A DNA stretch of 64,000 bases from Deltaproteobacteria bacterium. GTDB lineage: Bacteria > Desulfobacterota > Desulfarculia > Adiutricales > Adiutricaceae. Position 1 is the first letter of the stretch; each line of letters starts with the position of its first letter. Location of the stretch: NCBI GenBank assembly GCA_031264185.1, contig JAISEL010000006.1:1-64000 (forward strand), written 5' to 3'. Below are positions 28,282 to 37,329 of the stretch, in pieces. A program made the translations under genes and the position numbers. Under the pieces are notes generated by a model, which saw nothing but the letters and a program-made list of their open reading frames with translations, did not search any database and was not told where the DNA came from.

Positions 28282-29097
28282 ATGTCATTTAAAAAATTAA
28301 TTATATCTGGTTTTCTTCTTTTGGGAGCGGTTTTTCTCATTAAAACCGACTTGAAGGCCCAACTCCTGCCGGTTATTAGGGTAGGGGTGGTCAGAGGGCC
28401 GGACCAGACTATTGTGGAAAAAGTTAAAGAGGTGGCGGCCCGGAGTGGCCTGGCTGTGGAGGCCGTTAATTTTTATTCGGCCCGGGAAAGTTTAAACGCT
28501 CTGGCCGTCAGGCAGATAAATTTAAGCGCCTGCCAGCACAAACCTTTGTTGGAAGATTTTGTTCAGGAAAATAATGTCCTGTTAATTCCCATGGGCAATA
28601 CTTATGTGGCCCCTTTGGGCTTTTACTCTCAGAAGTTAAAATCCCTGTCCGAGTTGGAAGACGGGGCCAGACTGGTTATTCACGAAGAGCCGGATAAAAG
28701 ACGGCGGGCTTTATTGCTTCTGCAGCGGTACGGCATGATCACGTTAAAAGATGTCCCCTGGCCGTCCAAGGCGGATGTGGTCAATAACCCCTACCGTCTT
28801 AATATAATTGAAGCTAATTTTATTAAGCCTTTTTTAAATAATGATACAGTCTCGGCCATTGCCTTCACCGGTATGTCTGATGATATTAATGCTCTGGCGC
28901 CTACTCGTTTCAAGTTAAAGCCTATTTGCCTGGAAGAGGCTTCACTGCCGTATGTCAATGTAGTGGCGGCCAGACTGTCGGGTAAAGAAAATCCCCGATA
29001 TTTGGAGTTTGTCAAAGCTTACCAGAGCCTTGAGACAGCCCAATTCATTTTGGATCATTATAAGGGCACCGTTATTCCGGTATATGACTTTAACTGA
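28282..29097 (+). CDS. NlpA/MetQ family substrate-binding protein, orphan
   Basis: A 271-residue periplasmic binding protein of the NlpA/MetQ type, usually serving methionine ABC uptake. An N-terminal hydrophobic segment (residues 6-22) ends in LKAQLLP without a lipobox cysteine, unlike typical MetQ. The family pattern is seen in NLSACQHKPLLEDFVQENN, IPMGNTYVAPLGFYSQKLKS, VNNPYRLNIIEAN and YVNVVAARLSGKENP. No MetN or MetI gene lies nearby. The start codon lies immediately after the leader terminator and has no clear ribosome binding site. Confidence 0.8.
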   Translation: MSFKKLIISGFLLLGAVFLIKTDLKAQLLPVIRVGVVRGPDQTIVEKVKEVAARSGLAVEAVNFYSARESLNALAVRQINLSACQHKPLLEDFVQENNVLLIPMGNTYVAPLGFYSQKLKSLSELEDGARLVIHEEPDKRRRALLLLQRYGMITLKDVPWPSKADVVNNPYRLNIIEANFIKPFLNNDTVSAIAFTGMSDDINALAPTRFKLKPICLEEASLPYVNVVAARLSGKENPRYLEFVKAYQSLETAQFILDHYKGTVIPVYDFN

Positions 29098-29230
29098 GCT
29101 TTTTTCCGGTCAGTAAAAAGATCCTGGAAAAATAGCCCGTTAATTAAATCACTTCTGACGCGACCATTCGGCTTGCGTCACCATAAAGACCCTCCTTGAA
29201 GTCTTCTGATATCCTCTTATGAGACACTCC

Positions 29231-29270
29231 GGCCGACATATGGTCGGCCTGGGGTGCCCCCTCCTTTTTT
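29231..29270 (+). terminator. Terminator after the metQ-like gene
   Basis: A perfect GGCCGACATATGGTCGGCC stem is followed by a C/T-rich stretch and six T. Confidence 0.7.
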
Positions 29271-29549
29271 AATACTTAATTGGACAATAATTATCTGTTT
29301 ATAGAATATTAATGCTCTATTTAATCGATATTAATATTCAATAATAGTCAAAAAATTTTTAATAATATATATTTTAATATCTTTAGATTATAATAAAATT
29401 ATAAAAAAACTAAAAATTATATAAAGTAATTAAAATACTGTATAATACTATTATATAATATAATACAATATATAGTTAAAATTAATATAAATAATTAGTT
29501 TAATTAGGATTAATAATACTTCAGGCAAGTAAGTTTACAGAAAAAATTC

Positions 29550-29578
29550 TTGACAAAAGTTTCGGCTGGTTGTATCAT
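29550..29578 (+). promoter_or_regulatory. Sigma-70 type promoter with no obvious gene
   Basis: TTGACA (29550-29555), 17-base spacer, TATCAT (29573-29578). Confidence 0.6.
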
Positions 29579-29660
29579 CTTCAGTAACTTATTGTTACGT
29601 TTCAAAAATGATTTTTTAATGAATATAAATAAATCAATGGAAAAAAGTTATAAAAAAGGA

Positions 29661-29689
29661 TTGACAACCGATGAATACTCATTTATAAC
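29661..29689 (+). promoter_or_regulatory. Second sigma-70 type promoter in tandem
   Basis: TTGACA (29661-29666), 17-base spacer, TATAAC (29684-29689), 111 bases after the first and in the same direction. Confidence 0.6.
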
Positions 29690-29992
29690 TCTAAAAGCTC
29701 TGTTTCCCCAGGGCAAAAAAATAATTATAAATGTTTTAAAATTTTAAGCTATAAGGTCAAATTGGCCGGGCCATGGTTATGCTTAAATCCCGGCAAAATG
29801 CCATTTTTAGTTTTAACCTGTGAACCTCGGATTGAAGCCGAGGCCGTCTTCTCTCCTGGCGCAACCGTTCGGTGCCCGCCAAAAAGCGCAAAACCCTCCA
29901 TAATAATCTTCGATTCTCCGCTTCTTCGAATCTCCGGTCATTTTGGCCGGAGGTTCTCTCATTTAGGGCTTGAAAATTTCCTTCTGTTTTGG

Positions 29993-30021
29993 AAAAAAAG
30001 GCGGCCAATAATCAGGCCGCC
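29993..30021 (-). terminator. Terminator of the large membrane-protein operon
   Basis: On the minus strand GGCGGCC pairs with GGCCGCC over a short loop and is followed by seven T. It lies about 30 bases after the stop of the 153-codon gene. Confidence 0.85.
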
Positions 30022-30051
30022 AAAATAATTAAATATTTCAGCAAGTTAAGG

Positions 30052-30513
30052 TTAAAGCCCTGGCTCTTTTTTAACCAGAGTCAGTTTGGGGTTGCCATTT
30101 TTTCTTTCCGGGCTGTCTTGAACTGTGATTTCCCGGTTTTGGACCCCCTCCACAAGGGGGAACTGTATTCCGTAGTGTTCGTCGGTCAGAAGATCCATGT
30201 CCAAAGCCCGGACATAGTGCAGGCGTCCGCTTATTGAGAATAGTTCCTGACCGTCCAGATTGTCCTGATTTATTATAATGGACTTAAAGACCAGAGGCAT
30301 GGCCAGAAAGCAGAAACTTACTGTCCACCAGTTCTTGCCGCCAGGAGCCGGTTCGATTCGGACAATTTGGGCAAATTTAGCCGACACTTTTTTCTTCATA
30401 TTTTCCTCCAGAAAAATAACTATGTCCTTGGACTCGGATTTTTTTTTCAAAGGCAGGATAAGTTCCAGCTCTTTGATAAATTCGGCCATGGGCAGATTTA
30501 AGACTCCAGACAT
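30052..30513 (-). CDS. Unknown protein, partner of the 1507-residue membrane protein
   Basis: A 153-residue protein I do not recognise. It has no signal peptide or membrane segment. The N-terminal third contains a Lys/Glu-rich stretch (PLKKKSESKDIVIFLEE), and the centre has WWTVSFCFLAMPLVF. The last 30 residues are charged. It starts 9 bases after the stop of the large gene and is followed by a terminator, so the two form an operon and probably work together. A cytosolic accessory role is a guess. Confidence 0.6.
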   Translation of the reverse strand: MSGVLNLPMAEFIKELELILPLKKKSESKDIVIFLEENMKKKVSAKFAQIVRIEPAPGGKNWWTVSFCFLAMPLVFKSIIINQDNLDGQELFSISGRLHYVRALDMDLLTDEHYGIQFPLVEGVQNREITVQDSPERKNGNPKLTLVKKEPGL

Positions 30514-30522
30514 GGTTACCTC

Positions 30523-33500
30523 TTAGCCGGCTTGAGGTTCAGGCGTTGTTTCGGGAATCTCCTGGTCCGGAAGCGGAGTTTCCTGGTCAGTCTGATTTTG
30601 GCCGGGTTTTTTCAGCATTGGGGGAAGTGTATTTGGCTGCGGCGGCCGGGGCGGACCTTTTTTCCACAAGGTGGTGGATGAAAAACACTTCCAGCCCCAG
30701 ATGAGCCAGCGGATAATGGAGACAGCCAGCCAGACTGCCCAGACCAGCATCAGGTAACTGTAGATCTTGGTGGACAGAGTCAGAATCCAGGCTCCCGGCC
30801 ATGGTCCTTCGGTCCGGTCGGAAAACCAGCGGAGTTGATGTTCCCAGGAACCGTTGCCCTGGACATTCATGACCGGAGCTTCCAAAAGGCCGTGTTTTAA
30901 ACCTTCATAAATTAAGTATAGGGCGATGGCGGTCCAGAAAACCAGACCTATTTGGGCCAGATTAAATACGGACAGTCTTTTTATTGTATTTGACTTGCCC
31001 CTTATTCCCAGGACCAGAAGCCAGCCGGCCACAAAAAAGGCGGAGTATATACTCAGCTGGGCCAGACCTAAAATTAAAATAAACCAGGAAAATGTTTTTA
31101 AAGGAGTCAGTTTCAAGTGCCCGAGGAAAGCCGAGATGATTAACACCGCTCCGGCTATTGACCAGAAAAGAACCGCCGGACCCTGAGTGGGACCGCCAGC
31201 CAAAAGCACCCAGCGGTCTTCGGGCACTGAGACAGTCAAATTAATATTAGCCGTCTGAAAGCCAAGGTCCAGTTCAGGCGTGGCTGCCAGACTGGTCAAA
31301 GGCTCCGAAGTCAGCCAGACGCAGGCAACTTTATGGGTGCCGGGGGTCAAGGGCAAAGTGACTTCCGGCCCCTTTTCAATATCGGCCGAACTTATGGGCA
31401 GAGTTTGATTGTCCACAGACAGGGACTGAATTTCGGAACCTGGCGGGAGCCTGAAGGTGTGATGGCCGCCTAAACTGGAGCGGACTGTGAACTTCAGTTC
31501 CGCCCGTCGGTTCTGGGCACCTAAAATTAAATTAAGGCTGGCTTCGTCGCTGACTAAATAAGTGCCCGGCACCGGCTCGGGCTTGGTGATTTTGACAGTC
31601 AGCTTTTCATTCGGCCAGGGACACCACTGGGGGTGCCAGTAGCCGGACTGGGTGACATTATAGATGGGATTTAAGCCGGTAGCCTCGACCCGCCAGAGGT
31701 TTGAGGGATCTAATATCCATGATTCGGAATAAGGTCCGGGCTTTGCCTCCAGCACTAAGGGAGCCTCGGTCTGCTTTAAGTCGGATTCAAAAGTTATCTG
31801 CTGCCTGTTAGGGGAGAAGTTTAATATAACCGCTCCGTCCCGGACAATCTGATCGCCGATGGGGGTTTCTCCGGGCAGGAGGGGCAGACTTAAGGAGACC
31901 GGATAATTTATCTCGGAATTTAAAGTTACCTGATTTAGGACTTTCCACTCCAGACCCAAAGAAATGGTCCTTTGGACAATATAAAAAGGAGTAATAGCCT
32001 GATTGTCGCTCTGAGTTTCATTACCGGCGCCCGATTCGGCCGAACCTTCGGCCTTGTCAGAGGGCGGCTCTTCGCCGGCGGCGGACTCATTTTCTTTAGG
32101 CGGCTCTTCCGCTTCGGCCTTCTCCCTGGACGGCCGGACTTTAGTCAGCATGACAGCACTGCTCAGAGGGTAATTTTCTTCGTCTAAGCCGCTGACTTCC
32201 CAGCCTTCACCTTTGACGGTAACTTTTTGGGGCTTAAAGTTATTAATTAAACTTATAATCAAACTGCTGGCTGACTTCAGGCGGCCTTCATAAGTAAAGA
32301 CCGACAGGCCCGGGGGCAATAGAACATAAATTTCTTCATTGGATCTCACCAACAGAGGCAAATTCCGGCCTTCGGAAGTGGCTAACCGGCCGGCCCGGAA
32401 GGAATTGCTGTCCAAAATAGGCATCGGAACAGCTATGGCTGCGGCCGCTTCAACCCGGAACGTCAGTTTGATCGTCTCATCCGATATCTCTACGGCCAGT
32501 TCCGGAAAACCTGGAACAATGGCTTCCTCGGGACTGGGTTCCAATAGCCTGGTTTTCAGTTCATTCAAAAGGGCCGGACTGGGAAAGGACTGGGTATTAT
32601 CAGACTGGGCCTCGGCTTTAAAGTTTGAAAATACAACCGAGGCTGCTAGAAGAGCCAAAATTACGGCGCTTTTGACCGGTCCGGAATTGGTCGGTTTGGG
32701 TTTGGGTTCCGGTGATTTATGGGGTCTGGACTTGGGGTTCAGGCCAAAGATGCCCAGGACTAAAGTTATCATGGTCACAATTTGTAAAAATCCGAGGATT
32801 TTTCTCATTAAAGGCGTAATAAGACAGAGCCTGACCTCCTGATTTTTTGCCACCTGTCCGTTAAAATCCAAAGCCACGGTCTGCCATTCCCAGTCCGGAC
32901 GGGCCAGAGAATTCTGGGTTTTAGCCTCAGGGTTTGGCTTGGCCAGAGAAGACTGGAGAACAATTTCCTGCCTGGCTCTGGCCTTAAGTCCGGCTTTTTG
33001 GCTGGGTGCTGCCGGAGGTGGCGGGGCAGCGGCTGAAGAGGGTTGAAACCGGGGAGATTCGGCTAATGAATCCTGGCTGACTACAGCCATTTCTTGGTAA
33101 TCGGTCGTCTCATCATAGGAGGGCTCGTATAGTTCAGTATTTTGGGCCGCACCAAAACTGGGCAGGAACCAGGATTTACTGTAAAAAGCTTCGGACATAG
33201 GATAACCGAACTTGCCGCCTCGGTAGGCGTTGACTTCCTCCAGCTGAGGATACATGGTGATCCGGACCTGGTGAATGAGGAAAAAGACAGAAGTTAAAAG
33301 CAAAAACAGGCAGGCTGTGCCGTACCAGAACCGGACTATACCTCGGGCTCCGCCTTGGGGCGGTAAGACTTTAAGTAAAGCCAAAGCTCCTAAGATATGG
33401 AGAAAAACCAGCCGGGGAGCTAAAAATTCATGGTAAGCCAGGATCATGGTCACTAAGGCCACCAGAGCCAGTCGTCGGCCTTTGATGCGGTAAGTTGCCA

Positions 33501-35046
33501 GAAAGATGGCCAGAACAATGAACATGTCCAGAGTATTCCAGCGATCCTGCCAGGTAATGGGCTGACCTTGAGGCGAGACGGCCCGGGCCCCTTTGACCTG
33601 AAAAAGGCGGTAACCAGGCGGCAGATTCAGTCTTTGGGCGGTGCTGGAAAGGTCATGATCCCAGCCGGAGGCCGGAATGACGCTTTGGAAATTTTCCAGA
33701 CGCAGATCGGCCCGGACCGCCAGACTGCCGTGCCTGAGCTGAAAACCGGGAGCTTTTTCACCCTGGGAATTTATCTGCCAGGTCAGAACCTGATCCTGAC
33801 CGTTGACACTGGCCTGCCCCAGAGTAAATGGCGGATCAACCGACAGTTGCCAGTTTCTCCGCATGAGACCGGTCAGCCGATCATTGCAGGAAAGACCCCG
33901 GCCGGTGTAATCCAGCCAGCACTGCCGCTCCAAAGTTAACTGGTCAGGTCCAGGTTCGGGATCGCCGCGCCTGACTGTCTCAAACTTTAACCAGTTTCCT
34001 GGTTCCAGAGCATAGATCGGATAGTTTTTCCACGGAATATCGACCTGGGAAGCGTCAATCTGTGGGGCGCCGGAGATGTTTACCTGCCTTAAAGCCGGAA
34101 TTAGATGAACAGCCCAGTTCTCCGATCCGTACTCACCAACGGGACCGACCTCTTCCTCCGGTCCTTCCAGCCGGGCATTGATGATCAACTCAAAAGCGCC
34201 GGGCCGGGCCTGTATTCTCAGGCCCCGGCCGGACAGCCTGGCCGAAAGCGGGGTGACAAGTGAGGTAGGCAGGGTTTTGGACAGTAAAATGTTATCTAAA
34301 AATATCTCCCTGTTCTGGCCGGTGACCGTCAAACGGACCCTGGTCGTAATCTGCATTGGCTGCTCGTCAATTAAGAGTCGGTCAATTACAACTTTAACCT
34401 GATTGGGCTCGGCCGGTCCCGGCGAATCAGGGGGGGTGACCAGAGGGACAGAGGGAGCGGCCGGGTCTTTGAGCCAGAAGCGGACAGTCTGACTGGAATA
34501 ATCAATTTCTTGGTGTCCGAATAGTTTTTCCCGACCGTCTACCGTGACTTTATAGATTGGTCCCAGAGGTATGGTCAGGGTTTCCGGGATTTGGGACCAG
34601 GACCACTGACCCTTTAAAACATGGCGTCCGGGCTGAAGAAAAACCTGAGGCCTATTCTGGCTTAGAACCGTCGCCGGAATTGCCGGTCCGTCGGCCAGGG
34701 AGTCGGTTACTTTTTCCGGCCAGGTTCGAGGTCCGCCTGGCAAGTTTACGGCCATTGGCCTGAAAATATCCCACGTGCCTTCAAAAGTGCCCCCGGTCTC
34801 GGTTAAATTCAAATCAAGGGTGCCGGGCCAGGCGCAAACTCTTGCCAGGTTGCCGATGGGTTTGGGACAGAGACGGTTTTCCTGGCCAAATAAAACCCAT
34901 TTCTCCCAGGCGGCCAGCTCGGGAGGAGCGCCGATCTCTTCCATGGTCATTGCCAGAACATTGTCCGGAGGCCAAAGACCGGCTAAAACCAAAACTATTA
35001 AGGAACCTAAGAAAATAAAGCCGCGAGACAGGGGAGTGGATTTCAA
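30523..35046 (-). CDS. 1507-residue multi-domain membrane protein, unknown
   Basis: A very large cell-envelope protein with AGGAGGT upstream of the ATG. The N-terminal signal segment is FIFLGSLIVLVLAGLW, and a Trp-rich extracytoplasmic region (about residues 35-500) rich in beta-type patterns follows. About four membrane helices lie at residues 510-610 (MFIVLAIFLATYRI, LVALVTMILAYHEFLA). A Pro/Ala-rich linker and two more hydrophobic segments follow near 770-830. A second beta-rich region has a Glu-rich insert (EAEEPPKENESAAGEEP). There are several C-terminal helices (residues 1290-1450) and a Pro/Gln-rich cytosolic tail. I do not recognise the family. The two-halved plan (soluble, membrane, soluble, membrane) suggests an internal fusion. 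The operon includes the 153-residue protein. Confidence 0.7.
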   Translation of the reverse strand: MKSTPLSRGFIFLGSLIVLVLAGLWPPDNVLAMTMEEIGAPPELAAWEKWVLFGQENRLCPKPIGNLARVCAWPGTLDLNLTETGGTFEGTWDIFRPMAVNLPGGPRTWPEKVTDSLADGPAIPATVLSQNRPQVFLQPGRHVLKGQWSWSQIPETLTIPLGPIYKVTVDGREKLFGHQEIDYSSQTVRFWLKDPAAPSVPLVTPPDSPGPAEPNQVKVVIDRLLIDEQPMQITTRVRLTVTGQNREIFLDNILLSKTLPTSLVTPLSARLSGRGLRIQARPGAFELIINARLEGPEEEVGPVGEYGSENWAVHLIPALRQVNISGAPQIDASQVDIPWKNYPIYALEPGNWLKFETVRRGDPEPGPDQLTLERQCWLDYTGRGLSCNDRLTGLMRRNWQLSVDPPFTLGQASVNGQDQVLTWQINSQGEKAPGFQLRHGSLAVRADLRLENFQSVIPASGWDHDLSSTAQRLNLPPGYRLFQVKGARAVSPQGQPITWQDRWNTLDMFIVLAIFLATYRIKGRRLALVALVTMILAYHEFLAPRLVFLHILGALALLKVLPPQGGARGIVRFWYGTACLFLLLTSVFFLIHQVRITMYPQLEEVNAYRGGKFGYPMSEAFYSKSWFLPSFGAAQNTELYEPSYDETTDYQEMAVVSQDSLAESPRFQPSSAAAPPPPAAPSQKAGLKARARQEIVLQSSLAKPNPEAKTQNSLARPDWEWQTVALDFNGQVAKNQEVRLCLITPLMRKILGFLQIVTMITLVLGIFGLNPKSRPHKSPEPKPKPTNSGPVKSAVILALLAASVVFSNFKAEAQSDNTQSFPSPALLNELKTRLLEPSPEEAIVPGFPELAVEISDETIKLTFRVEAAAAIAVPMPILDSNSFRAGRLATSEGRNLPLLVRSNEEIYVLLPPGLSVFTYEGRLKSASSLIISLINNFKPQKVTVKGEGWEVSGLDEENYPLSSAVMLTKVRPSREKAEAEEPPKENESAAGEEPPSDKAEGSAESGAGNETQSDNQAITPFYIVQRTISLGLEWKVLNQVTLNSEINYPVSLSLPLLPGETPIGDQIVRDGAVILNFSPNRQQITFESDLKQTEAPLVLEAKPGPYSESWILDPSNLWRVEATGLNPIYNVTQSGYWHPQWCPWPNEKLTVKITKPEPVPGTYLVSDEASLNLILGAQNRRAELKFTVRSSLGGHHTFRLPPGSEIQSLSVDNQTLPISSADIEKGPEVTLPLTPGTHKVACVWLTSEPLTSLAATPELDLGFQTANINLTVSVPEDRWVLLAGGPTQGPAVLFWSIAGAVLIISAFLGHLKLTPLKTFSWFILILGLAQLSIYSAFFVAGWLLVLGIRGKSNTIKRLSVFNLAQIGLVFWTAIALYLIYEGLKHGLLEAPVMNVQGNGSWEHQLRWFSDRTEGPWPGAWILTLSTKIYSYLMLVWAVWLAVSIIRWLIWGWKCFSSTTLWKKGPPRPPQPNTLPPMLKKPGQNQTDQETPLPDQEIPETTPEPQAG

Positions 35047-35306
35047 GGCAGACCTCCTAGTACTGGGGGCGGTCAGGTCAATTACCGGCAGCGGAGTAAC
35101 AGAATAAACCGTTTTTGGCCTCAGTTTTATTGAACCCTAAAAAATTTCAGATATTACTAAACTATTATAGCATAGACAAAAAAACCGAAGAAAGTATTTA
35201 TTTGGGGACGGGTAAAGGAGAGAAGCAGGTGAATTTCAGCGGTTTTAATCAAAAATAGATGATTTAAGACCAGGACTGGCGGATAAACGGCCGGGATTTT
35301 TTGGGA

Positions 35307-35831
35307 CTATTTTTCGGCGTTTTGGAGAATGTTTTTGAAGTAATATTTTAGAAGATCCAAAGGGATGATTTTATTGGTCGTGTCTCCGGAAATCAGGTGA
35401 TTATAAACCTGACGCCAGGGAGTATCGTCGTTTAAGGTTGAATTAATCATGATAATAGGCTCAATTTTGGAAAATTTCTTCCAAAAAGAAATCATAAATT
35501 CCTCTTCTTTAGGGGAGCGAAAAAGAATTTTGGGTATTGAAATCCGGTAAACCCCGTTTTCGACCAAATAGCCGTGGATCAGCCCGGTAACCTCTTCAAG
35601 TTTCTGGCGATTTAATGCCTTAAAGACAGAATTGACGCAGGGGCCGGAGCGCCAGGCTTCAACCGGATCTTCAAAGAGAGGGTAGTCAAAGGTAGCTAAA
35701 AACCAGCCTTGGGCATAGTAGAGGAGCTTTTGAAGTTTCGAAGGTGACAACTCGCTGCGGTCATAGTGGTTTTGCTCTATAAGCCAGTTGGCTACAGCCA
35801 CAGCGGAATTAGTAACAAGTGAATCAGCCAT
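35307..35831 (-). CDS. Panacea (DUF4065/SocA-like) domain protein
   Basis: A 174-residue protein from the ATG at 35831, preceded by TTAGGTG. It carries the Panacea/SocA-like pattern AVANWLIEQNHYDRSELSPS then LQKLLYYAQGWFLA near residue 35, FEDPVEAWRSGPCVNSVF near 58 and DDTPWRQVYNHL near 140. Panacea domains act as antitoxins for many toxin types or as proteolysis adaptors (SocA). No toxin gene lies next to it, which is unusual for this family; the neighbours are the 1507-residue protein and a UPF0016 gene. Confidence 0.8.
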   Translation of the reverse strand: MADSLVTNSAVAVANWLIEQNHYDRSELSPSKLQKLLYYAQGWFLATFDYPLFEDPVEAWRSGPCVNSVFKALNRQKLEEVTGLIHGYLVENGVYRISIPKILFRSPKEEEFMISFWKKFSKIEPIIMINSTLNDDTPWRQVYNHLISGDTTNKIIPLDLLKYYFKNILQNAEK

Positions 35832-36044
35832 TTTTGTCACCTAAATTGGTGTGTTTCTGATATATTGCCACACCCTAGGCCGTAAGTCAAGGTAAAATTT
35901 ATCTCTTTATTTAAAAATCGCTTGAAGCAAATGACTGGCCTGAACAGATTGAAGCCGCCGTCAAAGGGATCGGATTTTTCCCAATTATGCCGGGACGTGT
36001 TAGAATAGCTAGTTTCAGTACTGTCTGTTCTTAGGAGTTTAAAC

Positions 36045-36335
36045 ATGGAATTTAAAGCCATGACACCCATATTTTTAAGTGTTTTACTGGCCGAACTGGG
36101 TGATAAGACCCAGATAGCCGCTTTGTCCTTTACGGTCGGCGGGGCGGCCGGCAAGTGGGAGATTTTTGTGGCCGCCAGCGGGGCTCTGGTCTTTTCCACC
36201 TTAATTGCTGTCCTTGCGGGTGATTTTATCGGCCGATTCATTTCTCCTCATCTCATGAAGCTTTTAGCCGGCCTGGCTTTTTTAATTATGGGCAGCTATT
36301 TCATTTATCAGGCTCTGGGAACGAAAGGGGCCTAG
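36045..36335 (+). CDS. UPF0016/GDT1 family half-transporter
   Basis: A 96-residue membrane protein with three hydrophobic segments and the family signature Glu-Leu-Gly-Asp-Lys-Thr at residues 17-22 (LAELGDKTQIAALSF). UPF0016 proteins export or import Mn2+ (or Ca2+). Most have two such repeats; this single-repeat form must dimerise or pair with another protein. The radical SAM gene starts 1 base after its stop, suggesting a shared transcript. Confidence 0.88.
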   Translation: MEFKAMTPIFLSVLLAELGDKTQIAALSFTVGGAAGKWEIFVAASGALVFSTLIAVLAGDFIGRFISPHLMKLLAGLAFLIMGSYFIYQALGTKGA

Positions 36336-36336
36336 A

Positions 36337-37329
36337 GTGCTGGCCTACCGCCTTGGTCCCCAGAGCGATCCATTTAATTATATATTCAGTTCCGACAGGT
36401 GGCTGAAAGACTACGATCCGGTCGGACCTTTTCCCATGTGGGTTAACTTAGAGCCGACCAATGTCTGTCAGCTGGAATGTTTTTTCTGCTCCAGGCAGTT
36501 ATCGGACCGGCCTCTGGGCTACCTGGATTTGGATCTGGCTAAAAGCCTGTTTTCGGAAACGGCCCGATATCCCGGCGCGGCTGTCCGTCTGACCGGCTGG
36601 GGCGAACCGCTTCTCCATCCCCGGATAGCCGAACTTACGGATATGATTAAAGGCTTTGGCCTGAAACTTAAGATTTACACCAACAGTATGGCCTTAACTC
36701 CCGCTCTGATGGAGCATTTTATTAAAATAGGGGTCGATGACATACAGTTTTCTCTCCAGGGGCTGACTCCAGAGCAGTATGAGTTTAACCGGGTCAAGGC
36801 CAGATACTCCCAGGTCGAAGGGAAAATTATTATGGCCTCAGAGCTTAGGGGAGATAAACAGAGGCCTTTTTTGAGTGTCCTGACCTCGGTTCTGGCCGAC
36901 GAACTGGCCCAGGCTGATCCTGTCGAATTTACCCAAAAGTTATTAAAATATGCCGATAAAGTGGCTATGGATCTGACTAATTTGAATTTTGTGAGCGGAG
37001 AGGCCCGGGTCAAGCCGTTTTTGGGCCGCCAATCCAAAGGTTTGACCAGAGGTCTGTGTGTGGACGTCTTTTTGTCTTTGGAAGTCAAGTACGACGGTTC
37101 AATACAGTTCTGCGGCCAGGATGCCCGGGGGCTGCCGGAACATACCATCGGAAAGGCGCCTGAAATGACTTTACACGAGGCCTGGCTCAGTCCGGCCATG
37201 GAGGCCAAGAGGGAGGCGGTGGGCCGTCATTTGGGGCATGAGAATTATACGGTTTGCCGGGACTGCTACCATAATACCGATAAATACGAGCTTTTTAAGA
37301 ATTTAAGCAGTTCCAAGGTGTTTAAGTGA
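36337..37329 (+). CDS. Radical SAM protein with SPASM-like C-terminus
   Basis: A 330-residue protein with a GTG start. The radical SAM cluster motif is Cys44-x3-Cys48-x2-Cys51 in NVCQLECFFCSRQL. RLTGWGEPLLHP is the following GGE-like motif. Near the C-terminus, QFCGQDARG and YTVCRDCYHN supply further cysteines for an auxiliary cluster, as in SPASM proteins. The substrate is unknown. The stop overlaps the next start (GTGA), so the GNAT protein is translationally coupled and may act on the same product. Confidence 0.85.
   Translation: MLAYRLGPQSDPFNYIFSSDRWLKDYDPVGPFPMWVNLEPTNVCQLECFFCSRQLSDRPLGYLDLDLAKSLFSETARYPGAAVRLTGWGEPLLHPRIAELTDMIKGFGLKLKIYTNSMALTPALMEHFIKIGVDDIQFSLQGLTPEQYEFNRVKARYSQVEGKIIMASELRGDKQRPFLSVLTSVLADELAQADPVEFTQKLLKYADKVAMDLTNLNFVSGEARVKPFLGRQSKGLTRGLCVDVFLSLEVKYDGSIQFCGQDARGLPEHTIGKAPEMTLHEAWLSPAMEAKREAVGRHLGHENYTVCRDCYHNTDKYELFKNLSSSKVFK

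Larger units (their letters stand above)
29271..29992. other. Very AT-rich stretch then structured DNA
   Basis: About 29275-29520 is almost pure A/T. It is followed by two strong plus-strand promoters (29550 and 29661) and then GC-richer hairpins, CCTCGG/CCGAGG near 29825-29842 and a CCGGTCATTTTGGCCGG near 29934-29950. No convincing protein gene is present; a 65-codon frame at 29550-29747 starts at the -35 box and is not credible. Confidence 0.45.

Noticed and set aside
29280-29520. Replication origin in the AT-rich stretch
   Set aside because: No DnaA-box cluster and no dnaA, gyrB or parAB neighbours; AT-richness alone is not evidence.
29755-29960. 6S RNA, SRP RNA, tmRNA or RNase P RNA near the tandem promoters
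   Set aside because: None of the diagnostic conserved segments of these RNAs could be found on either strand.
29757-30008. An 83-codon minus-strand gene after the large operon
   Set aside because: It reads through a strong terminator stem, has no ribosome binding site and resembles no family.
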